Shown one piece after another: positions 52,780 to 63,848 of a stretch of 64,000 nt of DNA; the stretch's first letter is position 1; each line of letters begins with the position of its first letter. The position numbers and the translations under genes were made by a program. The DNA comes from Acanthacorydalis orientalis. Its lineage: Eukaryota > Arthropoda > Insecta > Megaloptera > Corydalidae. The DNA lies in assembly GCA_034766995.1 (NCBI GenBank), contig CM068321.1, positions 17,874,026 through 17,938,025 of the forward strand, in the 5' to 3' direction. Under the pieces are notes generated by a model. The model saw nothing but the letters and a program-made list of their open reading frames with translations, had not been told where the DNA came from and ran no database searches.

Positions 52780-53060
52780 AATAAACAATTTTCTTCGCGA
52801 GTTTCGTCATGGTATCCGTTCGAAACCCGCAACGAATCTGTAACGTGCAAACGTCCAGACTAAATAAACATCTCTTGTACAGCGATCGTTTAAAATCGCC
52901 GGAATGGATACAATTTATTAATTGCAAATAACGACAACGGCTAATTGAACTTAAATTATTGTAAACAATCGTTGACCGTTGTTGCGAACGAAATCGGTTC
53001 CCTGGAATCCATAACAGATTTATGGCCACTAATTGAACAATTAAACGTATCTATTTATAC
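52780..53060. promoter_or_regulatory. Candidate enhancer rich in homeodomain and forkhead sites
   Basis: More mixed composition than its flanks. Contains TAATTG at 52919 and 52942, and a perfect palindrome TAATTGAACAATTA at 53029-53042. Forkhead-like TAAATAAACA occurs at about 52781 and 52860, and TGTAAACAAT near 52962. TTTATGGCC (Caudal/Abd-B-like) lies at about 53018. The minus-strand frame of 119 codons across it has no recognisable domain, so regulation is the better reading (inference). Confidence 0.4.
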
Positions 53061-53857
53061 AGTTCGTAATTTATGCAAACATTAAGTAGGTGTGAATTGG
53101 TTGATTCTGATGTTTCTGTACATAAATGTACGCGTTCGGCATTGCATGTTAATTGAAAGTAGTTTCGTTTTACGGCGTTGCTGCTGAAGTGTTTACACAA
53201 CAACTTTATTATTATTTATTATAATGTGTATGTATTTTTTTTTTGTTTAAATTTTTGATTTTATACTGATATCGTATTACGTTGCGTATTTTAATCGTGT
53301 ATATAAAAACGTACCCGTGTTAATAAAAACTGAATGTTAATTTTTTTCTTCTATTAAGTCTTGTAAATACTTTATACATTTTGTCAACATTTTTTTGTTG
53401 AAAAAAATTAAACAGTTTCTTATAAAGTTATTTCTACAAAATTCTTGTGTTCCCGGAAGGAAAAATATTTGCTATATAAATTAATCGCTTCGTGAAAATT
53501 AGTTAAATTTAAGACAATCGCTTTTTTCTTTTTTTGTCTTTTGACAGATTTTATGAGATTACAATTCCATTTCATTGATGGACTATTCTTTCACACTATA
53601 AATTCAAAGTTTTGTCAAACTTTTCCATTTAATGATTACAAGACAATAAAATGAGTTATAGTTTCCATCACTCCTAGTAATTGTCTTTCAAAAACTATTA
53701 TTATATAAATTGTACTGTCGTGATAGTACCAGATGACTGTATTTGTCATCATACAGCTAGACTATTATTATGAATGATATCAATAAATGAAAATATTTGA
53801 TTTGGTCCTATTTTTTCTTGATAAGAAATAAAAAGATTTAAATTCAGATTTTTCTGT

Positions 53858-53995
53858 ACCTTAACGCTTTTGGGATAGTAGAATTGCCATAAGTAGTAAT
53901 TATGAATCATAAATAATCAATTATTGAATATTTTTGATTAGAAAAAAATTATTGTCGTTTGTGAAGTGAGTGAAAAATTCATTTGTGAATCTGAT
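53858..53995 (-). repeat. Unnamed dispersed repeat, copy F
   Basis: Inverted copy. On the minus strand: TTCACAAATGAATTTTTCAC, CTTCACAAACGACAATAATT, AATATTCAATAATTGATTAT, ACTTATGGCAATTCTACTAT, AAGCGTTAAGGTACAG. Confidence 0.65.
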
Positions 53996-54706
53996 GTATA
54001 TTATGACTAAAGTATTATTTTCTATGATTTTGAAATATTGTTTAAGAAAACAACTTTTATAAATATTTTTAAAATTGTGTTAACTGTAATCCGATTTTAT
54101 AAAATTAAATATATTAAATTATTTTTTAAGCTATCCTCACACGAATATAAATAATTTCAGTTCTGTAATACAGGAAGTTGTATATCGATTTATTCATTTT
54201 TTCGAGAAAAACAAAGCCAGTTTTCATCATTTGATTTGCAAATTTTTAAAAAAATAAAAACATGTCTGCTATTTTTTTCTTCCCTACGGGAACACACATT
54301 TGTAATTAAAAACATTAATTTAATTTTAATTATAGTTGAATACGATTTATTAAATTAATAATTGATTAAAACTTTTTGTAAATGTTTTTGTGCTTGAATG
54401 GATGTGAAAAAATTGAAATTTAATAGATTTGAAAGTAGAAAAAGATTTTCAATAATCAAAGATGTTTCTTATATGTTATTAAATATATTAATCGATTTGT
54501 ATATATTTTTCAATATTTCAGTATGTATTCATTAGATATTATTCAATGATTTTTGAGTGCGTATAGATTTGAATCTTAAAATAACCTAATTTATTTTCAT
54601 ATTCTCGCTAGAAACGATTTATGCAAGGATTGAGATTTAAAGAACAGACATAGGCATGTTAATTTTAAAGCGTTTATGTATGTGCTTGTATATATATATA
54701 TATATA

Positions 54707-55279
54707 TTTGTTTGGTAGGAAAATAATTACGGTTTTTATTTCCTAATTCTAATCTCAATTTTGTTCAATGAAAGTGACATTTCATCGTGTTCATGTTAAT
54801 AACATTTTAAAGTGCATTTTTTGGTCTGTATTTTGGTAACATCGACTTTAGTTTTGTTATTAATTTTGCTTCAAATTGGGTTATTGAATTAAAGATAGAA
54901 AAGAAGCAAATACGAGCAATTTTTTTGTATGAGTTCAAAACGGATGGTAAAGCAGCAGAAACTCTGCTCATAAACTAAATGATGCTTTTGGTATGGGTAC
55001 TGTTAAGAAACATACACTACAATGGTGGTTCCAAATAATTTCTTGCTGGGGATTAGAGCCTTGAAGATGAAGAAGATCTTGGGTGTCCTTCTTCAGCTCA
55101 TAACGACCAACTGAAATTGTTAGTTAAATCAGAACCATGCACAAAAATTCGAAAGTTGCCACAAAAGTTAGGCGTTAGTCATCCAACAGTTCTGGATCAC
55201 TTAAAACAGCAAGGAAAATTAGAAAAGAAAAAATGTATATAAATTTGGAGGTCATAAATCCCGATTTTTTCTTATCAAC

Positions 55280-55283
<4 letters not shown>
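54707..55283 (+). mobile_element. Mariner deletion derivative, copy 1
   Basis: About 577 bp. The left terminal repeat begins TTTGTTTGGTAGG; the right end is ATCAACCTAA followed by TA. The interior encodes only the N-terminal DNA-binding part of the transposase (AIFLYEFKTDGKAAETL, then TVLDHLKQQGK), broken by frameshifts and a stop. It then jumps straight to the 3' end; no catalytic core is present. Same structure as the copies at 58411 and 62436, in opposite orientation. Confidence 0.85.

Positions 55284-55339
<56 letters not shown>
55284..55339. repeat. (TA)n microsatellite at a mariner end
   Basis: Begins exactly at the 3' end of mariner derivative copy 1. Its 5' end also abuts a (TA)n tract, so the element inserted into a TA microsatellite. 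Confidence 0.9.
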
Positions 55340-55342
<3 letters not shown>

Positions 55343-56075
55343 TATCTAGAGTAAGAATTTTAGTAATTTGTGTCAAATTCTATTATACGAAGATATTTAT
55401 TATCTAATTCTGTTCTATACACATGTTGTTTTAGAAAATAAATATATCGGTGCCATTAAAGAAGACATCTTTGAGATAATTTTACTCAATTGAAGCGATT
55501 CAGAATGTTCTTTATAATTTATTATTTCATGTTAGAAGTTCATTGACATTTTTTTTAATAGAACTCTTAAAAAATCGTTACTCGATGAAAAAAAGCGTTG
55601 ACAATTAGACTAAGCGCGGAGTCGCGGGCAAATTGTTGTTGTTACGTTACGTTGTTGTTGTTTTGTACGATCTGCTCGGCCGGTAAAATGGTAGGACTGC
55701 CCCGTCGTACGTGCAGGTATACAGCCAGCTGTCTACACGGTGATGTCTTTATTTCCAAGATAATAATACTTGTTTTCAGGTGTGGACACACTGTCCACTA
55801 TAATGAACAATTTATCAATATATGTTATGTGGTTCTGTACAAGAACGTCGCACTGGTGCTTATCTATAGTGCTTTCCACTCTGTTCATTATATTTTTATT
55901 ATTAACATTTTATTCGAGTTTATACTTATCGGTCAATAACTTTAATAAAATTTATTTCATTTCTGAAAGTTCATGGTCACTTAATGTATCTTAATGCACG
56001 TCTTTTTTGGAGATTTGCTTGTACAGAATAGAATTTATTTTGATACATTTTCCAAAAAAAATCTGAAAGATATAT

Positions 56076-56157
<82 letters not shown>

Positions 56158-56172
56158 CATATATATATATAT
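55340..56172. other. Intergenic region with a small GC-rich patch
   Basis: At 55600-55745 the composition rises. One frame reads YVTLLLFCTICSAG followed by KMVGLPRRTCR up to a CAG/GTATAC donor-like site, resembling a signal-peptide exon. There is no in-frame ATG upstream before a stop at 55586, so it is not called as a gene. A (TA)n tract is at 56080-56175. Confidence 0.4.
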
Positions 56173-57000
56173 AAGGTATATCGGAAAATAATATTTTTAC
56201 GATAACCACTTTTAACGTCCAGTTGTGCTGTACCTGCCGATCAGTCATCACGTTTTTTTTGTCCAATAGCGTTGTGTAAACATCTCGAAACTATATTTTA
56301 AGAGTAAAATAGTATATCCATTCGCAATGGAAGGATTTATTCCGAGTGAAGAATTTATTCGCATTTGTATGTTATTTCAATTTTGGAAGAAAAAGACTGC
56401 AAATAATACAACTAAAAACATTTGCGACATATTAGGATATGTTTTTAATGTTCGAAAATGTCAGAGATTGTTCAAAAAGTTTCGATCTTAATATGAAGAA
56501 TAGTCCTGGAAATGGAAGATCAAACAAAGTGGATGAAGACATCTTAACTGTTGAAATTGAACCAAATCCAACGTTAGCTATTAAAAAAATATTGAGAATT
56601 TAGGATATTCTTAGTCAAGTGTGCAGGAACACATTAAAAAAATCGGAAAGGGAAAATGGATAACGCGTCAACTGAATGAAGACAATATTGGCGACCACAT
56701 TTTTCAAAAATCACAAAGGACAAAATTAAAAACTTAGAATGGATAAAAATCGACATCCATTGTACTCTCCAGATCTCGCGTCGTCGACTTATCATCTTTT
56801 CAGGTCAATGCAACATTTTTTAGATGGTAAAAATTTTTAGAAGTTATGAAGAGGTTAAAAATGGACTAACTGAGTATTTTAATTCAAAAGCTCATGATTT
56901 TTATGAAAACGGAACTAAAATGTTGACTGAGAGACGGAAGAAGGTTATATTTAACGAGGGGAATTATATTTGAAATTAAATATTATTTTCTTACTCTAAC
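56173..57000 (+). mobile_element. Decayed mariner of a second lineage
   Basis: The translation starts MEGFIPSEEFIRICMLFQFW and has several stops and frameshifts. Near the 3' end it keeps HPLYSPDLASSTYHLFRSM, FLDGKN, EEVKNGLTEYFNSK and DFYENGTKML, the C-terminal part of a mellifera/elegans-type mariner transposase; the middle with the first two catalytic acids is deleted. Weak inverted ends: GGAAAATAATATTT at left and AAATATTATTTTCTT at right. Edges are approximate. Confidence 0.75.
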
Positions 57001-57079
57001 AATGGTGACACTTTTCAATTACAATGGTGATGTTATATATCAATTAATTGGCTAATTAAATAACAAAGTATTTTTCCAA

Positions 57080-57569
57080 TCTATATAATAAAAACTCACA
57101 TTTCTCGACATTTTCTCCGTAGGACAAAGTTCTCGGTGACGAGAAATGTTTATCTATGATGACAAGAAATGTTTGCTTTGTCAGCTCATAGGTTTCAAGT
57201 TTAATTCATTAAGTTTCATTCTGAGGTATTTTTTATTTTTAAATGTATTGTGTGGTAAAAACCAATAAACCGTTTTTTTCTTTCTATTTTCCCGTCAATT
57301 TTAACGAATCAAAATCAAAAATAATTTTATTGATCTGAATAAAAAATACAGTGTATTAGTACACTGATAAGATATTGGGATATTGGGTTTTTGGTTGGGA
57401 TTTTGGGGGATTGATGAATATTGGGTCCGAGGTCTAAGCCTTGGCTTTTAGGCCGGTTTTGAAAGGAAGATAGAAGTTAGATACGGAGGTTTAGGTAAGC
57501 TTATGAGTTGAAATACCGGGGAAAAGGTTTCAAAAAACCGGCGACGTATTTTTACTGTTTATATACTAG
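57080..57569 (+). mobile_element. Non-autonomous Helitron candidate (490 bp)
   Basis: Begins TCTATATAATAAAA after an A and ends CTAG before a T (57566-57569), as Helitrons do (TC...CTAG inserted between A and T). A candidate stem near the 3' end (AAATACCGG against CCGGCGACGTATTT) is imperfect. The first 200 bases match the element at 14135-14370. No Rep/helicase coding is present. Confidence 0.6.
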
Positions 57570-57968
57570 TAAATATATATTGAAATAGAGATACGAGATG
57601 TATGAAATAGTATCTTTATTCTTTATCATTGTGTCCACCGCCCAATCTTCAGTTCACCTTACAATACGTATCGAAGGGACTGGCTGTCCTTGAGATACGA
57701 TTGTACACACAATGGACACAATCAAAAAGATTTGTGGAAAAGAAACACACCGTCCCACATGTTGCCCTCGGCGCAAGTATAGTACGTGCGTTCGTTTCAC
57801 TTCGGACCGTCGTTCGTACCAGGGATTTGTCGCAGTCTCACCTTAGGTGTCCACACGGTCGCTTACAGCTTGTACAATACATCATTATGTACGCCTTATT
57901 TAGTCTTTTTCCCTCGATATTTCCCGTAAAAAGTAACTGCATACGCGCACATTGCTTTTATATATATA

Positions 57969-58058
<90 letters not shown>

Positions 58059-58410
58059 ACCAACAATCACTATTCATATATGTGCGTTGTTGAGCTATTT
58101 TGAAATTCTAATAGCGTTCGGCAGTTTAAAAAGTTGAGATGAATCGCTGTGCGATAGAGATTTAGCACTTGCCAAGTTTTCGCTCTTTATAGTCTTTTAA
58201 GCTGTTCTTTTTGTAGAACGTGCAAGGTTTTACATATCGTCTATGTTTTTTAAAACCGTTTAAGACGACGTGATGTTTTAGATAAAATGTAGATTATATG
58301 TCGATGATACTGGAAACATGCGAATTTGTTCCATTTCAAAGTAGTTTCAAAATAATGATTGCACTCCAGGTGAATGCAATGCAAACCAAAAAGTTAATTA
58401 ACACTATTTA
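57570..58410. other. Intergenic region with mixed-composition patch
   Basis: 57630-57960 has near-balanced base composition and an open plus-strand frame without recognisable domains. It could be an old repeat or an untranslated exon. A (TA)n tract follows. Confidence 0.4.
57959..58059. repeat. (TA)n microsatellite
   Basis: TA run of about 100 bases with two single interruptions. Confidence 0.95.
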
Positions 58411-58976
58411 TTAGGTTGGTAGCAAAATAAATGCGATTTATGACATTCAAATTCGTATATATTTTTTAATTTAAATGGTTTCAAGTGATCCAGAACTGTT
58501 GGAAGACTAACTCCTAACTTTTGTGCAAGCTCTTGAATTATTGTGCGTGGTTCTGATTCAACTATCACCTTCAGTTGGTCGTTATGAGCTGAAGAAGACG
58601 TTCGCGATTTTCTTCATCTTCAAGACTGTCGACCCCAGCATGATTTTTTTTGGAACTACCATTATACTGTACGTTTATTAACAGTACCCATACCAAAAGA
58701 ATCATTTAATTTACGAGCAGTTTCTGTTGCTTTACCATCCGTTCTGAACTCATACAAAAAAAATACTCGTATTTGCTTCTTTTCTATATTTAATTCAATA
58801 ACCCAATTTGAAGCAAAATTAATAATAAAACCAAAGTCGATGTTATCAAAATACAGGTCGAAAAATACATTTTAAAGTGATATTTTCATAAATAAGATGA
58901 AATGCCACTTTCATTGAAAAAAATTATGGTCAGAATTCAGAAAACAAAAATCGCAATTATTTTCCTACCAAACTAA
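58411..58976 (-). mobile_element. Mariner deletion derivative, copy 2
   Basis: A 566 bp element with terminal repeats TTAGGTTGGTAGC at the left and CCTACCAAACTAA at the right, flanked by TA on both sides (58409-58410, 58977-58978). Read on the minus strand it carries the same truncated transposase, DNA-binding part only, fused to the same short 3' tail as the other two copies. Confidence 0.88.
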
Positions 58977-59375
58977 TAGATATATCGCTTTACCAGGTTT
59001 CAAACGTAATGAAATATGGAAACGAATATTATTTGCATTTTTTTTGATGTACATATATGCAGAAGTAGTACCTTTATTTCAATTGCGTTAAACTTTATTA
59101 ATGTTACATCGAAAATTGATCATTGGAGCACTCAAGTATTACAATGTGAAGAATTGAATACTTAAATCAGATAATGTTCATTAGATTAATCTATTATTTC
59201 AGACATTTTAATAGCAATTTATACCACTTGAAGTATTTTCTTAATCGTTTATAAATTAATATATTTGTATTTTTTATCAAATGAAAAATTATCTTCAGTC
59301 GATACGTTGTATGTACGATTTCTGTTTTAAAGTAGAATAAAATATTTTAGGATTTAGAAATCAAAAGTTACCCAC

Positions 59376-59444
<69 letters not shown>

Positions 59445-60215
59445 GATCGCAGGGTTATGCGTAATGTTGGAAAAAACGCAACGTACCGAAGAAGTTGCTT
59501 CTACTAGAAACCAAAGAAGTCGTGATTGTAGATAGCGTCGCCTATATTATTATTATTATTACCCCCTTCGCGTCGCGCGACGTCCGTCCCTTATATCACG
59601 ACGAAACCACTAAAAACTTGATGTGTTCATTATCCGCGGCGGTGAGATTCAAGTCCCCGCGTGTGTCGAAAAACTTGATGCCTTCATCAAGTGGAACGCG
59701 AGCCCGTTACGTTTCTATTGGTGTGTCGATATGTGTAATTCACGAAAATATATCTCACTGGTGAGGAGACGTAACGATTGTAGATTTATACCATTAATTA
59801 TTTTTTCCTGATATATTTACCTAGTTGTGCCATTGATATTTTCGATGATGCATATGTTTTCTCAAAAAGACATGCGTTCAATTCGTCAGAATCATTTTAT
59901 CATTAGTAATTTATTTTTTAAAATATTTAAATGTTTCTCGAACGTGCTATCAATCTGTTTGATTTTATATTAGTGGAAATTTAAATAAGTTTCATAAAAG
60001 TATCCGAAGTTTCTTAGAATTTGAACAATTTATTTTCAATATTTTTTTGATATCTGTACAATTTATTTACTAACAAGTTTGTATGCTATGTACTTTCTGA
60101 AAGCGATAATCTTTAATTCCAATTAAAGTTTATAATTAAAACATATTTCCCTCAGAACTTACAGGTATTTATTTTAAATTTTAAAGATGTTTCGAATTCA
60201 AGAGTTTTCTTAAGC

Positions 60216-60262
<47 letters not shown>

Positions 60263-60433
60263 TTATTAATTTTGTAAGTTTTGACTGTATAAATTATCTG
60301 CAAGTACATGCATAAGATCAATTAAACTATTGTCTAGTAAGTTTAACTTTTTCAATTTTTGAAGCACAGCTTACAGATTTACGATTTCACATTGAATAAA
60401 AACATATATGAGTATTTACAAATATTCTTTTAA
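58977..60433. other. Intergenic region with CpG-rich patch
   Basis: At 59455-59790 a CpG-rich segment (for example TCGCGTCGCGCGACGTCCG) interrupts the AT-rich background. Short open frames there are not convincing. It may be a promoter or 5' exon of a gene not otherwise visible. A (TA)n tract is at 60215-60258. Confidence 0.4.
59378..59441. repeat. (TA)n microsatellite
   Basis: Pure TA run next to a GC-richer patch. Confidence 0.95.
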
Positions 60434-60949
60434 CCCATTAAGCGCCGTTAAAGTGTACACACAAAATTAATTTTGAAAAAAAATTCTCTGCTAAAAATAT
60501 TTTTTAAAACATTTTTATATATCAGTAAACATTTATTCAATAGCAATAGAACTACATTATTACTTTTTTCGATTTGTGCGAGAGTAAGAATATGCGGAAT
60601 AGAGGTAGACTTTGCAAGAGCCAGACTATATATATATATGTAAAAAGTGCAACTTTATTCTCCACCCGAAGTGTTTCAGCAATTATCACGACATTTTTTT
60701 CGGATTTTAATAAAATAAATGAGTTTAAAATTTAAAACAGACTAGTTTCTATTCACATTTGAAATATATATTTTTTTGATAATTCTAACATTAGTCGCCG
60801 CTGTCGCATATACAAAACATCTCACTGTGGAAAATCAAAATTTAATTTTTTTTCTTTCTAACGCCAAATTAATTACAAGGAACCTAGAATCAAACCATGT
60901 TAAGCGTTTTCGAAAATTCGTACGATTTTGAGTAGTGGCGTTTAATTAG
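60434..60949. mobile_element. piggyBac-like TTAA MITE (516 bp)
   Basis: Flanked on both sides by exact TTAA (60430-60433, 60950-60953). The ends are CCCATTAAGCGCC at left and, on the other strand, CTAATTAAACGCC at right, imperfect inverted repeats. It contains a short (TA)n tract and no coding. Confidence 0.6.
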
Positions 60950-60978
60950 TTAAAATACAGTTTGATATTTTATTTTTT

Positions 60979-61038
<60 letters not shown>
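60979..61038. repeat. (TA)n microsatellite
   Basis: Pure TA run just outside the piggyBac-like MITE. Confidence 0.95.
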
Positions 61039-61043
<5 letters not shown>

Positions 61044-61887
61044 GAAACTTGACAATTAATTTTCAACTGAAAATTAGTTCATACAAAACTATATTAATTC
61101 AGAATATTGGAAAATTATAAATAAAAAATTAAGTTAAAGTTAAATAACACATAAAAATAGTTTATTTTTAGGTTTATTAGTATGTGATTAAATGAATATG
61201 AACAAGTAAGTTATAAACTAAAAATTTCCGGGTATTTATAATGAAGATTTGTGCATATATGTTTTTTTACATTTTTGGGTTTTTGTCCGATATTGGCTAA
61301 TCTTCTCTGTATTCTTATTGTGTGTTGTCGAGCCGTGGGATTCAATCCTTTTTATCCAGACTTTAACATGTATTATTAGCAATCTTGCTGTTGATGTATC
61401 ATATCTTGACTCTTATCGCTAGGAAAATTTTCTAATATCCTAGTTCACCTTGCTATGTGATACAAGAATGTATGGTGTTCGTAATAGCTTCTATATAAAT
61501 TATAACCAAAAAAATTAAATGGACTAATTAACTCGTGTATTATGATTCTTGTGAATAGAGAACGACGACTAGTTCAACTGAAAAGAATTAAACATAAACT
61601 ATAAATGTATGTTGCGGCAACAAAAGATCTAAACCGAACGAACGGCAGCCGAAATTATTTTTGATGAGGTTGCATAACCACTATAAAACGATTACTATCT
61701 ATAACGTAGGAAAACCGAGTAGATGTCTTAATTTGATAAAACGTGACTTCATTAATCATCGTACGAAATCATTTTATTGCCGTTTGTGTAACCTTAAAAA
61801 TGTAAATATCCATTATAATATAAACATATATACACACACACAACCACTATACGTATTATACATTTTATATGGACATATATATTTTTT

Positions 61888-61942
<55 letters not shown>

Positions 61943-62163
61943 TATAATTTATTTATTATAATGAAATTGTTCTAGATTAATTCAGATAAAACCGGAATGT
62001 TAAATTATCTAATCAGAAAATTATAATGGAATATTATTAAATAATAATTCTTAAAACAATTAAATTCAAATTAATTTTATGAGCATAGCAAACAAGACAT
62101 ACTGATTGTTGATTAAAATGGAATCTGGATAGTTTCTGAATTCAACAGATGCTTTTTGTTAAC

Positions 62164-62166
<3 letters not shown>

Positions 62167-62227
<61 letters not shown>
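62167..62227. repeat. (TA)n microsatellite
   Basis: Pure TA run. Confidence 0.95.
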
Positions 62228-62229
<2 letters not shown>

Positions 62230-62435
62230 TGAAAAAATTCCTACTAAGGTGGTCAGATTTACATATATTCACAATAAGTTTCTAAATTTGATACAATTCA
62301 AGTTTAATAAATGAAAAGTTTGTATAGAAATAATATGATAGTTGAATGAGATTTTATGTAACTAAGGTTTTCTTTTTTAATTTTTTTGCACAGAAAAAAA
62401 TATTTATATGGATTTTTATATTTTATTTCAATATA

Positions 62436-62987
62436 TTAGTTCTGTAGAAAAATAATTTCGATTTATGACCTTCAAATTCATATACATTTTTCCATTTGTG
62501 GTCCAGAACTGTTAGATGACGAACGCCTAACTTTTGTGCAAGCTCTCGAATTGTTTTACAAGATTTTGATTCAACTAACGCTTTCAGTTGGTCGTTAAGA
62601 ACTGAAGAAGGACATCCAAAACCTTCTTCATCTTCAAGGCTCTCATCCCTAGTAGAAATTTTTTGGAACCGCCATTGTACTGTACGTTCCTTAACAGTAC
62701 CCACACTAAAATCATCGTTTAATTTAAAAGCAATTTCTGCTGCTTTACCACCCGTTTTGAACTCATACTAACATTACTCTTCTTTGCTTCTTTTCTATCT
62801 TTAATACAGTAAGCCAATTTAAAACAAAATTAATAATAAAACCAAAGTTGATGTTATCAAAATACAGATCGAAAAATGCACTTTAAAATGATATTAACAT
62901 GAACACAATGAAATATCACATTCATTGAACAAAATTATGGTTATATTTCAGAAAACAAAAACTGCAATCATTTTCCTACCAACCTAA
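62436..62987 (-). mobile_element. Mariner deletion derivative, copy 3
   Basis: A 552 bp element flanked by TA on both sides, with right end CCTACCAACCTAA. It keeps the longest frame of the three: 93 codons (62423-62704, minus strand) starting MGTVKERTVQWRFQ, with SLEDEEGFGCPS and LNDQLKALVESKSCKTIREL. These are the two helix-turn-helix parts and the linker of a mariner transposase. The catalytic core is absent. It sits directly beside a copy of the unnamed 150 bp repeat. Confidence 0.88.
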
Positions 62988-62989
62988 TA

Positions 62990-63165
62990 GTTCTGGTATT
63001 GTGGCTAAATTCACATTCACAAATGAATTTATACTCATTTCATAAACCATAAAAAGCTTTCATCAAAAATATTCAGTAATTGAATATTGATCATTTTTGT
63101 TTATTGTTTATATGTATTTCGATAATGATGACATTTTTTGAACGTTAAGGCACATAAGATTCTTT
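62990..63165 (+). repeat. Unnamed dispersed repeat, copy G
   Basis: The clearest copy: TTCTGGTATTGTGGCTAAAT, CATTCACAAATGAATTT, TTTCATAAACCA, AATATTCAGTAATTGAATAT, TTATATGTATTTCGATAATG, GAACGTTAAGGCACATAAG. It abuts the right end of a mariner derivative. Confidence 0.7.
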
Positions 63166-63709
63166 TTTATATAAATTTTTCAGAAAAAAAACCATTTTTT
63201 CCATATCCGCATTCAGTTTATAGCATTTTTCTTGTTAGATGATACACACAATTTAGTATAGAACTTTTTTTTGCACGATTAAACTTGCTAATGTTCTTTT
63301 TTTATTTAAAAGAATGTAAATGTATTTTTTGAATTTGGATTTTATTTTATATTTTAATCCTTTAATAATAGTATTTTTTCAATATTTATATTGTTAAGTA
63401 TATATTTTAGTAATCATTTACTTTGTGGTTTACTGTGATTTATATTGATAGCTTTTATTTTTATGTAAAAATATATATCATAATATTCCATTTCTATGTG
63501 AAATAATTTAAAATGTAAAAAATAATACTCATATCAAACATTTATATAGCTGTCATTGCTTTAAATATTCAGTTTATGCGATTTAAAATTGTCAATCAAC
63601 GTTATTGTATAATTTAGTTTAAATTTTGTGTTCTTTTTTGCCTGTGCAGATTTACACTTAATATTTCTAGCCGTTTTTTATTAGTATATATATATATATA
63701 TATATATTG

Positions 63710-63792
<83 letters not shown>

Positions 63793-63803
63793 TAGATAGA
63801 TAT

Positions 63804-63848
<45 letters not shown>

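Larger units (their letters stand above)
50976..54706. other. Intergenic region downstream of the Art8-like gene
   Basis: Holds unnamed repeat copies E and F, microsatellites at 51728 and 52107, and the enhancer-like segment at 52780-53060. No gene was supported. Confidence 0.6.
60954..62435. other. Intergenic AT-rich stretch
   Basis: Holds (TA)n tracts at 60979, 61889-61937 and 62167. The 104-codon frame at 61661-61975 ends in microsatellite-encoded residues and is not supported as a gene. Confidence 0.55.

Noticed and set aside
52670..53029. Minus-strand frame of 119 codons
   Set aside because: No recognisable domain; the segment is better explained by clustered regulatory motifs.
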